Positions 35,201 through 50,200 are shown, counted from the first letter of the stretch. The stretch: DNA of 64,000 bases from Luidia sarsii (GCA_949987565.1 OX465112.1:11920536-11984535); one strand, 5' to 3'. Numbers and translations: made by a program. The notes: generated by a model not told the origin, from the sequence alone.

Positions 35201-38200
35201 TTGGGAGGTCCTGCAAGGATCAAAATGTTGCACCCTCCAAAATGTTTGACACGTAACAAATAAGGGGGATACATGTTAGCGATCATATGCAAGAGTAACA
35301 AAGAGCCCCTGAACCTGAGGACTTGACAGGATGGGATGGGGAAAGATGGATTTGCCCTAGCCAAAAATAGTCGGAGCGAAGAAAAAGAGAAACAGCCGAA
35401 CAAATTCCTGGTTATGACCACAAAAACGGACCATGTACATTGTACCTATAAACATACATACATACATGTGTAAGCAGCTGTACTCATTGTCACGTAACTC
35501 AATCATTTATACATGTAAATATTTGTATCATAATTTTTGTCCTCAATTTTGCAAGAGCCACAGACCCCATCCCAATCTGATGGTTCATAGTCGGCCCACT
35601 TTTGATAACAATCCATGATTCTGAATACAGGCGCATGCACCCGTTAATTCATCGCACCATTGTTCTCTTGACTTCCAACCTTCGCGTGACTCAATCTGTT
35701 TTCCTCCACCTCTTGTTAAGAGTGACCGGTCGACCCTTCCGAGCTGCATTGCAAGCCTCGTCTCCATGGAAACAGGGGTAACCCTCATCCCGTCCTCCCC
35801 TCTGCTCTCAGAAAGAGGTTTGGGTAGTTTTTTTTCTCCAGGAGCACCATCAGCAGAGGATGCAGTCATCTTATTAGGCAGAGGGGGGTGGGGGGGGGGT
35901 GGGGAGGGGACAGTATCCAGTTACGGATCCCCTGAAGGCTTGACAGGATGGGATGGGAAAAGTCATGGGTTGCCCAAGTCAAAAATAGACAGAGCCACGA
36001 AAAACCAAAAACAAAAACCTGACCATTTGTAGTCAAACCCGGGTGCACCACAAATGCAAATATCGGTGCTTCCTATAATGCCGGAGAATTCCTGATGACT
36101 TAGTCCTCTCAAGTCTTAACCTCCCATTAGTTGTCACAGGCTGAATGGAATTCCATGTTTCATTGTTTGAAATAACATTTTCTTTTCCTCTCCCATTTTC
36201 ACCGGTAAATTCAAATTGATTGGAGCCTTAGCATCTGTGTCTAATTCTCTAACCATGGTTTGTGATTACTAAGCACATTTGCTGTAAAAAATACCGGTGT
36301 ACCAGTAATATGCAGCTAGTTGTGATCATGAAAATCAGTCTGTGGGGAGATGCATCTCAGTATTCATCATCTTTCCCTCTTTCATTATTATTATTTTTTT
36401 TAATATTATGATTATCGCCGGTAATTAATTGTCCCAAATTGGATTGGAATAAATTGAATGATATCCCTGTGGAGGAAAAAAAACAACCAAGGGAATCTCA
36501 TTGATAGTCTTGGTAGACTCTCTCTCTCTCTCTCTCTCTGTCTCTCTGTCTCTTTTCCCGGCGTGTTGTTCAGGCAAGTTATGGCCAACCATGGCCCGTA
36601 ACTCTCAGCGGAGTGATCACCAGCTATCATTGGCAATTTAATTGGATTATACCGGCAGATTAGCTGACGGAGCTTCGCTTTAAAAGAAACTCTCCTGCCG
36701 ACTTTGCCCCGCTAGGAAAAAAGAAAAGAAAAAAAAAGAACGATGATGAGATTCAAAGTGCAAATCATTTAGGAAGTCGGNNNNNNNNNNNNNNNNNNNN
36801 NNNNNNNNNNNNNNNNNNNNNNNNNNNNNNNNNNNNNNNNNNNNNNNNNNNNNNNNNNNNNNNNNNNNNNNNNNNNNNNNNNNNNNNNNNNNNNNNNNNN
36901 NNNNNNNNNNNNNNNNNNNNNNNNNNNNNNNNNNNNNNNNNNNNNNNNNNNNNNNNNNNNNNNNNNNNNNNNNNNNNNNNACTGTGCATTTATCGCACGT
37001 GCACACACCGGCGCGCAATGATATTCACAACCCCGTGCAGGGAGACTGCAAAAGAGACGTCCAATGCATCGATGCATCACTGTATATGCACAGGAAATTT
37101 TAAAACCCGTATAAAACATTATACAAGTCTCACAGTATATACCATAAGATATTCGTAAAACAATGGGATGCCTCTTCATCTTCAAATGCATTCATTAGCC
37201 TGTGCCTGTTTGTGGTTGGACCGGTAATTCTTCAGCCGCTTGGGACAACCGCCTGTCCTCGATCCTCTTCTGCTTCTTTTTTTCAGCGACTGGCTTTTGA
37301 AGACAGTCAAATGAATGTACATGTAGCATCTTATACATGTGCACACATGTTTATGAGTGACTTATGTTCACGTAAAATGAATATTCATGGTATCTACAAA
37401 TGGTATCTACATGCATGCGTGTACATGTATATATCCCTATAGATTCATTCCCTGTAAAATGTAATTTCATTAAAAAAAAAATCATAAAAAAAGTTTTAAT
37501 TATTTCTACAGCCAATAATTACGATGACAACCAAGTGCCCAGTATCAACAGATGCATGTCTTCCAAAGACAAGTAGACATTCCTTCAGGCTTTGCCGACT
37601 GAGCTCTGTGTAACCATGGGGGAAAAAGGATCTGGATAAATGTTAATATCATCAATATGATAATCTCTATATTGCTCTCTCATTTCCTTGGATTGTATTT
37701 GATTAGTAGGTTGCTCATGTTCACACTGACGTCCCCTCGTCCCGATCTGAGGAGCCGTCTGTTCCTATCCCAGAGCAGATGCGTTACCCCCCCCCCCCCC
37801 GGTCGCATTATGCCTTGTCTCGTCAACATAGCCCCGAGACAATGGTACACGCATCTCGATTGTGTCATCACTTTCCGTACATGCTTGTCAGGAGGAGTAA
37901 GACCGTCCCTTGTAAAGTGTTTCATACATCCCTTCAACACTCTGCCCTCCCCCCCTCATCCTCCCATCCTCTGTACAGACCAGTGTAGCGTTTCACCTTC
38001 TGGGCCTATTTACGTCCGTTGTACCTTTTTTACCCCCTCTACCTTCCTCTCTTTGTTTCCTTTTTTTTTATGCTCCCTTAGTATCAGTGGTTCGTCTTTT
38101 TTGTTTCCTTCCCTAGTGCCCCCCCCCCTCCCTCTTCTTCTCCGATTGCTTCTTTAGTCGCAGGGTGTAAATCGTTTAGAATCTGCAGCTTGCTGACGGT

Positions 38201-41200
38201 GTTGTCTTTCAATATGGCCGCTGTTTTGATTACTGGTGGGCTGTTTGGCTTAGTTTTATGTCCACATGGCGCGTACATGTATCGCGTTGCAGCGACTGTG
38301 CCCCGGGATGCGCACTTGAATTATTATTTTTTTGTCCTGTGACTTCTTATAATTATAATTTGTGTTTGTCTGCCTGCTTCGAGGAGCCATGATTTTGTGC
38401 ATTTGCTTTGTAAGGGGTGTTTCAAATTTGGAGATTGAGATTTATTTTGAGAATCAAGAAGGGACACAGTTTGAAGCTCGTACATGTATATGAAGCATTC
38501 GTACTTGTAACTAACATGATCCAAACCTGTTTGTTTCTTACATGTTTCAACCTGTATTCCTTTCTCAATTCTCCAAATGAATTTGAATCTCAAGAGTTCA
38601 GAGGACCTGACACTTTGCTCTTGCAGGATCTTTCTCACAGGCTTGGAGAAAAGGTCTTGCAAGGGTCAAAATGTCAGGCCGTCTAATTCTTTAAGAATTG
38701 CATATTTGCGGGGGGATCATTTAAGGCAGTAGGCAGTTTGCAAGAACGTCATGTATCTTAGAATAGAGGGATTTCAATTCTTACAAAGGGATTTTTTTGG
38801 GTGGGTAGAAAAACGTGTCATCAGGTCCAAACGTGTCATCCTTAGTCATTGTCAGGTGGTGACATTGCCTAAGCATCCTCATGAATTCTGTCGCAGCCCT
38901 GACCACCTTTTCGTTCCCCCCTGCGGGGAGGGAATCTACTCCAACAGATGGACAGTTGGAGAGGCACTCGGGACTGGGTTTTTTTTCTACCGCCGGCCGT
39001 CCGATAACTAAAAGGACAAGTAGCCGTCTAGTGCCTGCATTTCCACCTCCACGTTTCCATTCCTGGTCTGCCCTAGTCTTTCCCAGAAATCACAGCGGGC
39101 TGGCCTGAATGTTCCCTCTGTCCCCCTTTTTTTAAGTGGCTGCCTTCTGTCGACAGTAATCACTCAATGTGATGACGCCGAGATTTGCCAGTCTGTGGTG
39201 CGACTGTTATTAATCAAACAACTGGTCTCGTGTCGGGCCCTGTTCGTAGGCAGAGAGGAAGGGGCCTGCTTGGGTTGACTTGAAATACATGTGTATGAGG
39301 CTCTCTGAATTTTGTTTGATATTTTGGGAACTTTGTAAGCAGTTTCCAAAATTTGGTATCACAAATTATTACATCTTAAAATTTAGTGGGCCTGATGTTT
39401 CGATCCTAGCAGGACCTTTCTCAAAGGCAGAGAGAAAGGTCCTGAGCCTTTGAGAAAGGTCCTGCTAGGATCGAAACGTCAGGCCCACTAAATTTTAAGA
39501 TTTACATTTTGGCAATTTTAGTCAGTAAGCAGTTTGCAACATTTTTGTATATCACAAATTATTATAATACAAAGGTACACCTACTGCAAACTGCTCACTA
39601 ACTCTGATGACCCAAATTATACAAAATGCTAAAATCAAAAATTAAGGATCTTTTTCAGATGTGGATAAAAGTATGTAAATTACAAGAACATCACAATTCC
39701 AAAATGAATGCAGACTTAAAGGAAAGTCCTTAAATTTTTTAAGAAGAAAAAACCTAAATACCGTAGAATACTTTTGAAGTTTGGGGTCACATAAGGGTTA
39801 ATGAAAACTGTTTGTATTTGTATTTTTTTAAGGGGCGGATAAACAAGAGACGTGGTAAATATAATTATGGTATATTATCAAACATCCAAGTTGTTTGTGT
39901 ACATGTACGTATGTTGTTGATTTTTTGTTCGATTTTTTTTCCCGATTTTTTTTTTAATCATTTTTAGGAGATACTGTAATGAAAATTTAATAGATGGTTT
40001 GACCTTGAGACAAGAGTAGCGAGAGCCCTTTGCCTTCCCTATGGCCCAAGCCAGTACGCAAGGGAGCCCCCTCCTTCAATTGGATTATCTGAAAGAGGAA
40101 ATATGCCACTTGATAAGCTGAAGTGTGTAACTGTCGACCCAAGAGGGTATTGATTACTGGCAGGAGTGGGGAGGATGTCCGCGGCGTGCGGACGCATTCT
40201 CAGAAGACGAGCCGCCCTCGTTCCCTCCCCCCCCCACCCCCTCCCCGTTCCGTTTCTTCTCCCTCCCCACACCGCAGCCTCTGCTCTTGATAAGACGAGG
40301 CGTATCGGTCTAGAGGGCTCTCAATGCGGAGCGGGGCGTAGCAGAGTGAAAGGGGGAGGGGGAGTTAGTGTCTTGCGATTGATGCCGCAACTTGGGATGG
40401 GTCGAGTTGGCAAGACTCACCTTGCGCCTGAATTAATTTATTGAATACGCAGTGGCACAGGGCAGGCTCAACCCCTGGTATGGAGTTTGTACCACTGTGA
40501 GATGGCAACTGATAATGTTACTTCATCAATGAGATTTTTTTTGTATACCGTACTGTGCACATGCTCGCCAGATGCTCTGTGGATGCACAGATTGGATAGG
40601 GCTCGAAGCTTGTGGAATCAGGGAGGATATCACCTTGACATATTGCTTTTATATTCATCACTCTAGCGTGATTCTGACCCTCTGACACGGTAGTAGGGAT
40701 GGAGTCAGGGTTCCAGACCAAGCAGGGCAGACGTGAAGGGAATACACATGTCTTTCATACCAGCATTTGCTCTGTATCTGGTTCATGAATACATTCACAC
40801 ACAATTTGCCAGCAGCTGGGGGCAGGCTGGGGGTGAACAGATGGTTGATAAACATCAGTGAGCATTTCATGAATGAAATTGTACGAGTTGTTTCAACACC
40901 GTGTCCAGAACTCCACATCAAAGACTAGTCGGTGGTATCAGTCTATCGGGATTTGCCAGGGGCATGTTTGCAGCATCCTTAGGCCATGTTTGCCGGTGTC
41001 ATCCATCATTCCAGATGCGTGTTACTTCCAATTTCCCCCCAATGCATTTTCACAGCTAGGAAGAATGCTCTAGTACTACACGTGTAGAATGAAGATTTTT
41101 TTTATCTCCGTATTCACGTTTCTATGCCTACTTTCATCACTGCCCTGGATAGACTATGATGGTGCTTTATAATGATAACCATGGGAAGAGAAAGATTATG

Positions 41201-44200
41201 CATCAGTGTCATTTTGAATCCATCCCCCCCCCCAAAAAAAATCTGAAAATCCAAGGTCCAAAAGTGCTCAATGTGCTCAGTTTGCACAGTATCAGTTGAA
41301 CAGCTGAACAATTAAACAAAATTACAGACCACAATATGACCTACATTTTTGTTTATAATTTTGGTCTAGCCAAAGCTCCTGGGCAGTAAAAGATTCCTAT
41401 GGGCCACCTGAAGGTCAGACTAGTCACTCCAGCGTTTGAGACAAGACTTCGCGTGTCTGATTCTGAATCTTCGTTTTGGTTTTTTTTTTTTGTGTCTGAG
41501 ACCCAAGGCGACCCAGCATGGTGTCCATTGCTTTTGTCCTTGACATGTATGCACAATAACACACAGCAAAGCAATTTCAGGTAACGGATCATATGTATGT
41601 AAGTACATGTGCTGTACATGTACTTACATGTATCCCCATAGTGGCAGCCGTAGAGTTTACCGATGTCGTTTCCATTGGTTCAACGTGTGGGTTAATTTCC
41701 CTGCAGAGACTCCACAGATATCCCGCCCCATGTGTCTTCAACCCCTACCGTGCTCAAGAGTCAAATGTACACGAAAAGCACTCTCCTCTAATTCAGCAAG
41801 TTAAAAGCACAACTTTGGACTGTTTAATAAGTTTGTTCTGAACATCTGGGGAAGTACATGTAATTTGAGATGGTACCTCATAGCTTAAGTACAGTGTAAA
41901 GCACCCTTTCAGATACTGCTATTCCACACCAGAGCATCCGTGTATGTACAGGGTAGCAGTGGATTTTAACAACTAACAATTTACCATACACAGTAAATAA
42001 TGTAATTAGTCATTTGTACACGTATCAGACATTTCTCCCATCTGAAGCAGGGACTTTTTAGCTACCTAAACTCCCCCTGAAAGAGAAATCCCAGGATTTA
42101 TTATATCTTCTTGTGTTAGATTAAAACAATGTCCCTAATGCTTCAGAAATCAAACAGTTGGTCTGTGTTTTGAAGGCTCAAGGAGTTAATGAATGGTGTC
42201 AAAGGTTGATTGAAAAAACTTGCTGCTTGAGTCGGTTACTCCCAAAAGCTCAAAGCTCTTGGAGAAATGAATTGTGCCGGAACAAAGTGAGAATCCCAGA
42301 ATGTTTAAGACTTACTTTATATACCTGTGAAAGGGTGAAAAAAAACCAGAGACAGTTAGTCACTCAAGTCTTCTTCCATTTGAGTTGGTGGAGGGGGTTG
42401 GCATTTCCTTAATTTGTTCGGAATCCACAGAGAAAAAAGCCCTGTCATTAAAACAAGCACTTCCTTTTTTTTTAAGTGTGAATGATTTAAAATGGAAATT
42501 GTTGTAAAAACCAAGTGGCCCATAAGGATTAGAATAGCAATAACATCCAGACAGTATGGGTTTATATCCTGATCTTTGGTCAGTTGGTGAGTTTTGTTTT
42601 CCCCCACTGGACGGCGTCATTCAATAATGTAATGGGCTGGAATTCTAACTAATTATCTTTCGTTGTCGCTGCACTGCGTCTTGCCGAGCCTCTTTCCTCT
42701 TCGGTCAGCGCCCTGGCTCAGCGTAGCTCGGCAAATTGGCGCGCCGAGTCCACCCAGCGCCCAGGTTACTGACCTGCATGGCGCCGGGAAGGAATCGGCG
42801 ATTTGATGCAAATGCGTCGGCGTTAGTTTGCCGTGATTTGGCAGGGAAGGGAAGAAGCGGGTGGGAGGAGGGGGGGGGGTTTGGCAGGAAGAAGGGAAGG
42901 ACACATGCACTTTCCTTCTGAAGGCTATTCATGTGCTTTGCCGTGGAGCATTTTTGGTCAACGTGAAAGCACCCCCCCCCCCACCCCAACCTCGGGATCT
43001 AATCAATATCTCCTACCTTTCCCTTATATTTTTTCGCCGACCGTCGTCCCAATCGTGCACTTTTTTTTTTTTTATGTCTCCACAGCAACATGGGTGGGAG
43101 GAGGCTACATCAACGGAACGGCGGAGTTCGTCTTCATTCCTGAGTACGGGTTGCTATGGACACAGGCGCCATGGGGATATGCCGCCAGCCTCATTCTGGG
43201 TAGGTGCCTGTATGTACGTTGTCTGGGGGAGGGGGAGGGGTACATGGAGGGAGGGAGGGAGGGAGGAAGGAAGGAAGGAAGGAAGGGAGGGAGGTGCGTT
43301 GTGGTCCCCACCATAATGCAGCTCTTCTCAGCAGTTGTACTGACAGATGTTGTTAATGACGCTGGACGTGGCCAGTATTTACATGTACCTCAGCAAGCAA
43401 TCTGCTCCCAACATTATAAACACACACAGACTGGAATTAATTGATTCGGAATGGTTGGTTAAACATCAAAACAAGGCCAGTGAAGACAGTCAATCTTACA
43501 CTATCTTCTTGAGGATCAGTTCCCCCCCCCCAAAAAAAAAAAAAGAAGAAAAAAAAGGTTAGAATGGAAGGTGAACTGTCCATCCGTGTACTGTCCATAC
43601 AATTATTGTAACTGTTGGGTTTGTCTCCCAAGAAAACTTTGTCAAGCCTTTTTGAGACAACCGAACACCACTGGAGCCACATGGAATACTTTGGTATCAC
43701 AGCTTCAAGTTCTCTAGTGGTAAATGAACAGTTTTTAGGGGGGAAAAATAGTCTGTGAATACTGAGCTGAACAAGCTTTGTTGGCACGAATGCCTGAAAT
43801 TCTGAATATATTTTAAGTTACCGAGTGAACATGAAGATACCAGGCCCCAATGTTTTGATTTTAGCGCGATCTTTCTCAAAGGCATCCATACTGCCTTTGA
43901 GAAAGGCACTGCTAGGATTGAAATGTCATGGCCCCTCCATTTTAGCCATTTTAGGACTATGAAACAGTTTTGGTATATCAGATTCGAGAAAAATCTCAGC
44001 CTTTTAACTGGTACCCTGTCTGGACTGGTTCTCTGTGTGCAGGAGGCTTGCTCTTTGCCAAAGCAATGCGGTCACAGGGCTACATCACCATGCTGGATCC
44101 CTTCCAGATTCGGTATGGGTCCCGCATGGGCGGACTTCTCTTCATCCCTGCCCTGACCGGTGAGCTGTTCTGGACAGCGGCCATCTTGAATGCCCTCGGT

Positions 44201-47200
44201 AAGTCGACAGCTGGGTCCAACTTTGAAGGTATCCAGGGCTTGATAGCACAGATGGTGGAGAATCTCCCTGAAATCATTTATCAGCTCTATGTTATTGCCA
44301 CGGCAACCAGTATTGTGACTTCGCACGTAAAGTAATATACATTGAGATGATTTTTCCTCTAGAGGCACAATTTATATTCTGGCTCCTGCTTTGTCTCCGT
44401 TATCCAAAAGTTGAAAACAAAGAAGTGGTTTTTTTTTTTTTTTTAGTATCTTCCCCAAAACCTTGTGCCAAAGGCCTCTAAATTTCTACGCCTTATGCAG
44501 TACTTCAAAATGGCCGAAAGAAATACAGACACAGACAGAGCCTAAGCTGGGCTTTGGAAAGATCCCCCTGGATAAGTCACAGCCTTTTTTTCTTTGTTAA
44601 AAAAACCCAAAAGTACTCTCTTCCTATTTGCGCTGTACCATCAAAAATTGGAATATATTCCAAGATAGTGCCCACCCTCTCATATGTGTTGAAGCTGACA
44701 AGACTACCGCTATGTGCAAGATGCGCTTATGAGATTAGCATGCAAACTGATGAGCAGGGTCCCACACTCCTGCGCCAGACACAAACCCCATCACAGGCGG
44801 AGATCTAGTAGGATCACAGGGACTTGGGCACTGGGACCCTTTCCTGGCTGCCCGTACCGTAGGTGTAGGACGACTTTATCTGCAAATCGTTTGTATGTTG
44901 ATGTCTTCAGAGCTGTGGACAGGTCAGGTGTTCCACCTTGGCAGACACAACCCCAGAATTGTTGGACTCTTATTCCACAGGGATGATCCCCGGCAATTTT
45001 GAGTTGGGCTTAGGGTTAGACTGGGTGAGGAAAAGTTTTCTTTTTTTATTCAAAGCACCATTAAGCCAAACAGATTTGAAAAAAAAAAACTCAATACATT
45101 ATCATCATCATCATTCTACGGTCTTTGTCGGGTTGCAGCATCCCTTCAGTATCTCCCAACAGGTGCTGGACATAGTGCAATGTGCCAGGCTGTCTCAGTT
45201 TCCTCTCCCCCCAAAACCCCAATACAATTTCTGGCTATTGCTGCCAAAATGTACCCCCTACTTCTTTCAAACCATGTACAGTCCTACTCACATTGTGAAG
45301 ATCAAAAATTAGGAGGGCCTGATGTTTCAATCCTAGCAGGACCTTTCTCAAAGGCAGAGTGACAAGGCCTTTGAGAAAGGTCCTGATAGGATCGAAACGT
45401 CAGGCCCGCCTATTTCTTTTTTAAATTTGCATTTGGGTCAATTTAGTCAATAAGCAGTTTGCAAACATTTTGCATATACACGTTTTTGCGACACCCGCCT
45501 TTTCCGTACTGAGTTGAAACAAGGTGTTTGTCGGTGATCCGGATCACCAACACCCGGAAAATAGTGGGTAAGAAATACCGGGTGTTAGCATGTTCTGACA
45601 TGTCTGAGTAGAAACACGCAGAATGTGAAGAGCGAGACCGCCATCTTGTTTCCATTTGAGGTCCTGGCTTTGCTGTTTCTCTTTAACAAATGAATCCCTT
45701 TAAAAAAAAATAGTCCCCACCTTCAGTGGCCCTTGTTCATGTGGTTGAAGAATTCGTTTGAAAAAGCCTAAAAAACGGTGTCAAATATTCATGAGTGTGA
45801 AGTACGTAGTGTGTCACTGACTGTTCTTCTTCATGCATACTCATTCATTGGCAGCCATCTCAAGTGAAAAGTAGAAGTTGTGGTTTGCATGTAATCACCG
45901 TATGTCGATGTGCTGACGAAACACTCGGGTCTGGATGGCACTAACAAACTTAAGTGCTATGTTGGACAGGCTACAGCCTCGTTTCCACTGGACTCCATTT
46001 TAACCGAGACAATGGTTGAATTTTCAATGGTCAAATTTGACCGTCATTCGCAATTGGACTTTCCAGTCGGTCAATTTAACTGAGACGATGGTTAAAGTAA
46101 CGCGCGAGATTAGGTCAATTGTGCATGTGCATTTAGCCTGTGACATGAAGCAGACGTTGTGCACAGTATGTATGTGTTACATACGACATAGGCCGGATGT
46201 GGATTTTTACCCAGTCGCATTTTAACCATTCGGCTTGGTTAAATTTACCGAGAGGAAATTTAACTGGGGTGTTTTCACTGGACTTTTCAGTGCCCTCATG
46301 GAGCCAGAGTAGACATTGGTTACACATAGATGCTCCTCAAATGGGAAAAGTTTGATTTAAAAACGCTAATAAAATAGCTCTGCTCTCCCAGTATCTGACA
46401 TAGTTTGTCTTTCTCATTATTGTTTCAGCAATATGCTTTTCCAAATGTATGTACTATTTGTCTTTATCGTTTACCGTTTGACTGTTCACTGCCGACCTGT
46501 CTGTCCGTTTGTCCGTCCGTTTGTCTTTGTCTTTGTTCCTCGTTTCGTAATAAGGCACTTCACTACAAGCCTCAGCTTTCCAAAGATGCCTCCATGCTTA
46601 TTTCCCCTTTATCTTTTGTACAATTATTTCATTCTAACGTTTGTGAAGACAGTAACTTTCCGCTTAAGTCTTATACATACATGTATATGTTCAGCTTTTC
46701 CCATGAAGCATGGAAATTTATGTGAGTTTGAAAGATCAAAAATCAATACACGGTAGTAGAAGTACAGCAGTTATTGTTGCTCTTTGTGTTACATCTGTTT
46801 TCTCTCTCTCTTGTTTTGGACAGGCTCGACCATTAGTGTGGTGCTGGAGTTGGACATGAGCGTGTCCGTGATAGTCTCGGCCTGCATCGCCGTCTTCTAC
46901 ACATTCTTTGGTGGCCTGTACTCGGTAGCCTACACAGATGTCATCCAGCTCATCTGCATATTTATCGGCCTGGTAAGTGGCAGGTCTCATGACGGGGCCG
47001 CCTCGGCTACTGTCAGGTGTTACCTGTGCCGGTGTCGGCTGCTGTTTTTGACCCTCGCATCGTAAAAATCTGAAGAAGAAGAAGAATGAAAAAAAAAACA
47101 AAAAAAAAAAACCTGAGGTGGCTTGGCAGGGTGTGTAACCTGACGTGGCTGCGGTGGTGGAGAGTATGCGCATTTTGGCAAATTGGCTTTTCGGGTTGCA

Positions 47201-50200
47201 GTCTTGATAAGGGCGGGGAGTTTTCTATTTCACGTCAGATTTGCATAATTGGCCAGCTCGCTTGCCCCTCTGCCCTCCCTCAGGCTTGTGGGGTGAGAGG
47301 AGGAAGGTTTAGGGTGTGACTGTGGAGGTGGGGGCGGGGGTGGGTAGTGTGTCAAAGGGTGAAGACTGTCTCTAAATAGATTTGGATATTCGGAGAGTTA
47401 AAAACCAGATTTGTTTAGCGCTAGCTGGAGAATTCGAGATGCAGGGAAGTACACTAAAGGTTGTTCAAAGGATGTTTTGTTAGGGATAGATAGGAGGAGA
47501 GGAGAGAGGGAGAAACAAAGACAGAGAAGAGAGTGGAGAGTGGGAGAAAAGGAGAGAAGAGAGAGAGAGAGGAGAAAGAGAGAGAGAAGAAAGTGATAAA
47601 GAGAGATTTTTCAAGGGGTGATGACTAACTGTAAACATGTAAAGACATTTGAGATGCGGAGTTGTACACAAAAGGTTGTTTACTGTATACGCAGTTACGC
47701 ACCGTATGTTGTTTTAAAAATAAATAGAGGTAGAGAAGAGAGAGATAGGGGAGAGAGAGAAGAGAGAGAAAGAGAAAGTCAGAAAGAGAGATATTTATCT
47801 CGGCTCATTCTAGAGCAGGAGGCAGTTCCCAATTTTCGGGAATCTAATATTTTCATAATTTTCTCTCCATTTTTCGTTGGCTTTCGTTGCACTTGCAGTG
47901 GCTTTGCATACCGTTTGCCCTGACCAACGAGGCAGTAGCGCCAATAGGATTAACCTCCAGGAGGTGGTTAGGAACCTGGGATCCAGTCTACGCCGGAGTC
48001 TGGGTAGATTCGGCACTGCTACTCGTAGGTCCAAAATTCATTTAATTTTTTTTGAGGGGGATGGGGGATCTTATTTGTGGATACTGACGACGTGGTGAGT
48101 GGGGTGTAGGAGGGAAGAAAATAGTCTTTAAAAAATATGGGATGGATTTCACAAAGCCTATACGATGCATCGTAACTCAACTTAGGATGGATAACCCATC
48201 GTAAGTTGTGATAGGCCGTACGGTTTCTGTGCATAGCTCATCGTCTTGCGATTGATCGATGAGTTACGATGAGTTTGGTGAAATTGACGGCTGATGTTTC
48301 GATCCTAGCAGGATTCTCTACACTGAATCAAATCCGATACAAAGAAGAGTTAAAATATTGAAAGTCAATCAGCCCATGACACGACACCAAGCCTAGTCAA
48401 TTTGGGCGACTCCAAATAATTTGGCTTCAAGAGTTTGTGCGACGAGTTAGCCAATCACAAGGCACGTAATCTGTCAACCCAATGGGCATATGGAGAGGGT
48501 CGACAGATACCAGGCATTTGATTGGCCGGTGTGTTGCAAACTCTTGGGAGGCACACTACCGGTATTTTGAAAACCCAACCTCTCCCATTGAAAAATCAAA
48601 TGGCGCTTTTATCATAAGCTGAACAGACCTGGGTTGCATAGAATAAATTAGTTCAAATACTGTACTGTGCTTGAGAACAGCATATTGTATGGATAATCCC
48701 TTAATCCTAGTCTATCCTGCCTGGATATTTATTTGGGATTATCCTTAAGGTGGTTGGACATATGGACTACACATTCTGCACAGTAGTTTATCAATATCAG
48801 TCATGGGCAGATTTTCAGAGCCACGCACCATCTCAAAAGAGAGGGGGGGATTTCCATACTGTTCCAACTAAACATCTATACCAAAACAACAATCATCATG
48901 GCTTTGATTTGCATAGCTGCCAAGTTGCCAACCATTCCTATTAATGAGGAATCATTCCTCTTTTTGGGGTAAAAATTGATCACTTGTTACAAGCTCTTGA
49001 CAACAGATTCCGATTTTGGGCTTGGACATACACATGTATTCCTATATAGTTTGATTTCTCTTTTTTAGCAGAAGTATTCCTGATTTCCGTTGAGATAGGT
49101 TGGCAGTTATGAATATGAATTTGTGATTTATATGCAAGAATGGAATAGCAATTAAAGCAAATCAATATTTCACAAATCAGTAATTGATATCAAAACAATT
49201 AGGAAATAAATCTCAAAAGTTAGACGGCCTGATGTTTCAATCCTAGCAGGACCTTTCTCAAAGGCAAAGAAAGGTCCTGCTAGGATCAAAACGTCAGGCC
49301 CTCAAACTTTTGAGATTTATGTATTGCAGGCCATTTTTAGTCAGCGAGCAGTTTGCAACAGTTCTTGTAGTAACTTCAATTAGGAAATAAGATTATAGTC
49401 TGGGTGCCAAATTTTGGGGCGATTGCACGTACCGTTGCCGAGATCTATATATAGAGATGTGTAAGCATCCTGGATGGAGTGATGGAACTCTCACTGGTCT
49501 CCTGTCTGGCAGGTGTTCGGGGGCATCCCGTGGCAGGTGTACTTCCAGCGGGTCTTGTCATCCAAGACTGCCGAGAGAGCCCAGGCGCTGTCCTTTGTAG
49601 CGGCCATTGGCTGTGTGCTCATGGCCATCCCATCCATCCTCATTGGTGCTATTGGAGCCAGTACAGGTGAGAGGACTGCCGTCCACCTTCACTCGTGTTT
49701 GTCAAATCGGGACCAGACCAGCCACTGCACAGGGCTCTGCCAGTGTGTGCAGTGGCCTGCGTCTTGCAGTGGATTGCTTGTCGTTTTTTTCGATTTTTTT
49801 TTTAGATGGATGGCAATGATTGCCGCCTTGTGTGCGTAATAACGAACAGGGGCTCGATTCAGACGGAGAGAGTCTTCCCTGGGATTTTGCCCGTTAGATT
49901 GTGCAAAGCCCTGTTTAGAAGACGATTGTTATACCACCCCCCCCCAAAAAAAAAAAAGGGATGTGGAGACTTTCTGTTGTTTTGGCTTTTGTTTTTGTCT
50001 TTCAACTGACCATCCGGCCCAGTTGTGGTAGGCCTACACCTGGCCTGAGACAATATCAACTGCTTATGGGCCACCGGGCCACTGCTGAATGCAAACCGTG
50101 GATGGGAAAGGGGTGACTGAGGTTCAGCTCAGGGCACTTTTTTTTTTGGGGGGGGGCGGGGTTAAGGAAGCATCCAGCAGACCTCTGGCGTGTTGTTGGC

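Larger units (their letters stand above)
17031..43085 (+). other. SLC5A7 intron 1 (26 kb)
   Basis: Donor GTAAGC, acceptor CTCCACAG. It holds Rep-A, Rep-B and Rep-C elements, the CTCTCC satellite, a SINE composite, a MITE and the N gap. At 18100-18515 TTGTTGGATT and AATCCAACA words alternate. At 31595-31790 TTCACACTAC words and ACCCGGGT recur, as in decayed foldback transposons. No nested gene is supported on either strand. Stretches 19700-22050, 26000-27500, 29700-30480, 34100-36780 and 40000-42640 show only short unsupported frames. Confidence 0.8.
44199..46823 (+). other. SLC5A7 intron 3
   Basis: 2.6 kb, GT-AG. It holds a decayed MITE (44380-44562), a Rep-A copy (45300-45479), and a stretch (45980-46295) with TTTAACCGAGA and GGTCAATTTAAC words similar to 15770-16075. 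Nothing gene-like is present. Confidence 0.85.
48025..49512 (+). other. SLC5A7 intron 5
   Basis: 1.5 kb, GT-AG. More than one third is repeat: Rep-B (48144-48284), a Rep-A scrap, the 48911-49112 repeat and a Rep-A copy with a 14-bp duplication. The rest shows nothing distinctive. Confidence 0.9.

Noticed and set aside
36680..37191. Minus-strand frames across the N run
   Set aside because: Undetermined bases are being read as open; nothing on either side supports a gene.
42833..43444. 203- and 151-residue + frames around exon 2
   Set aside because: They include SLC5A7 exon 2 (one in the correct frame) but extend into intron; the exon borders are set by homology and GT/AG.
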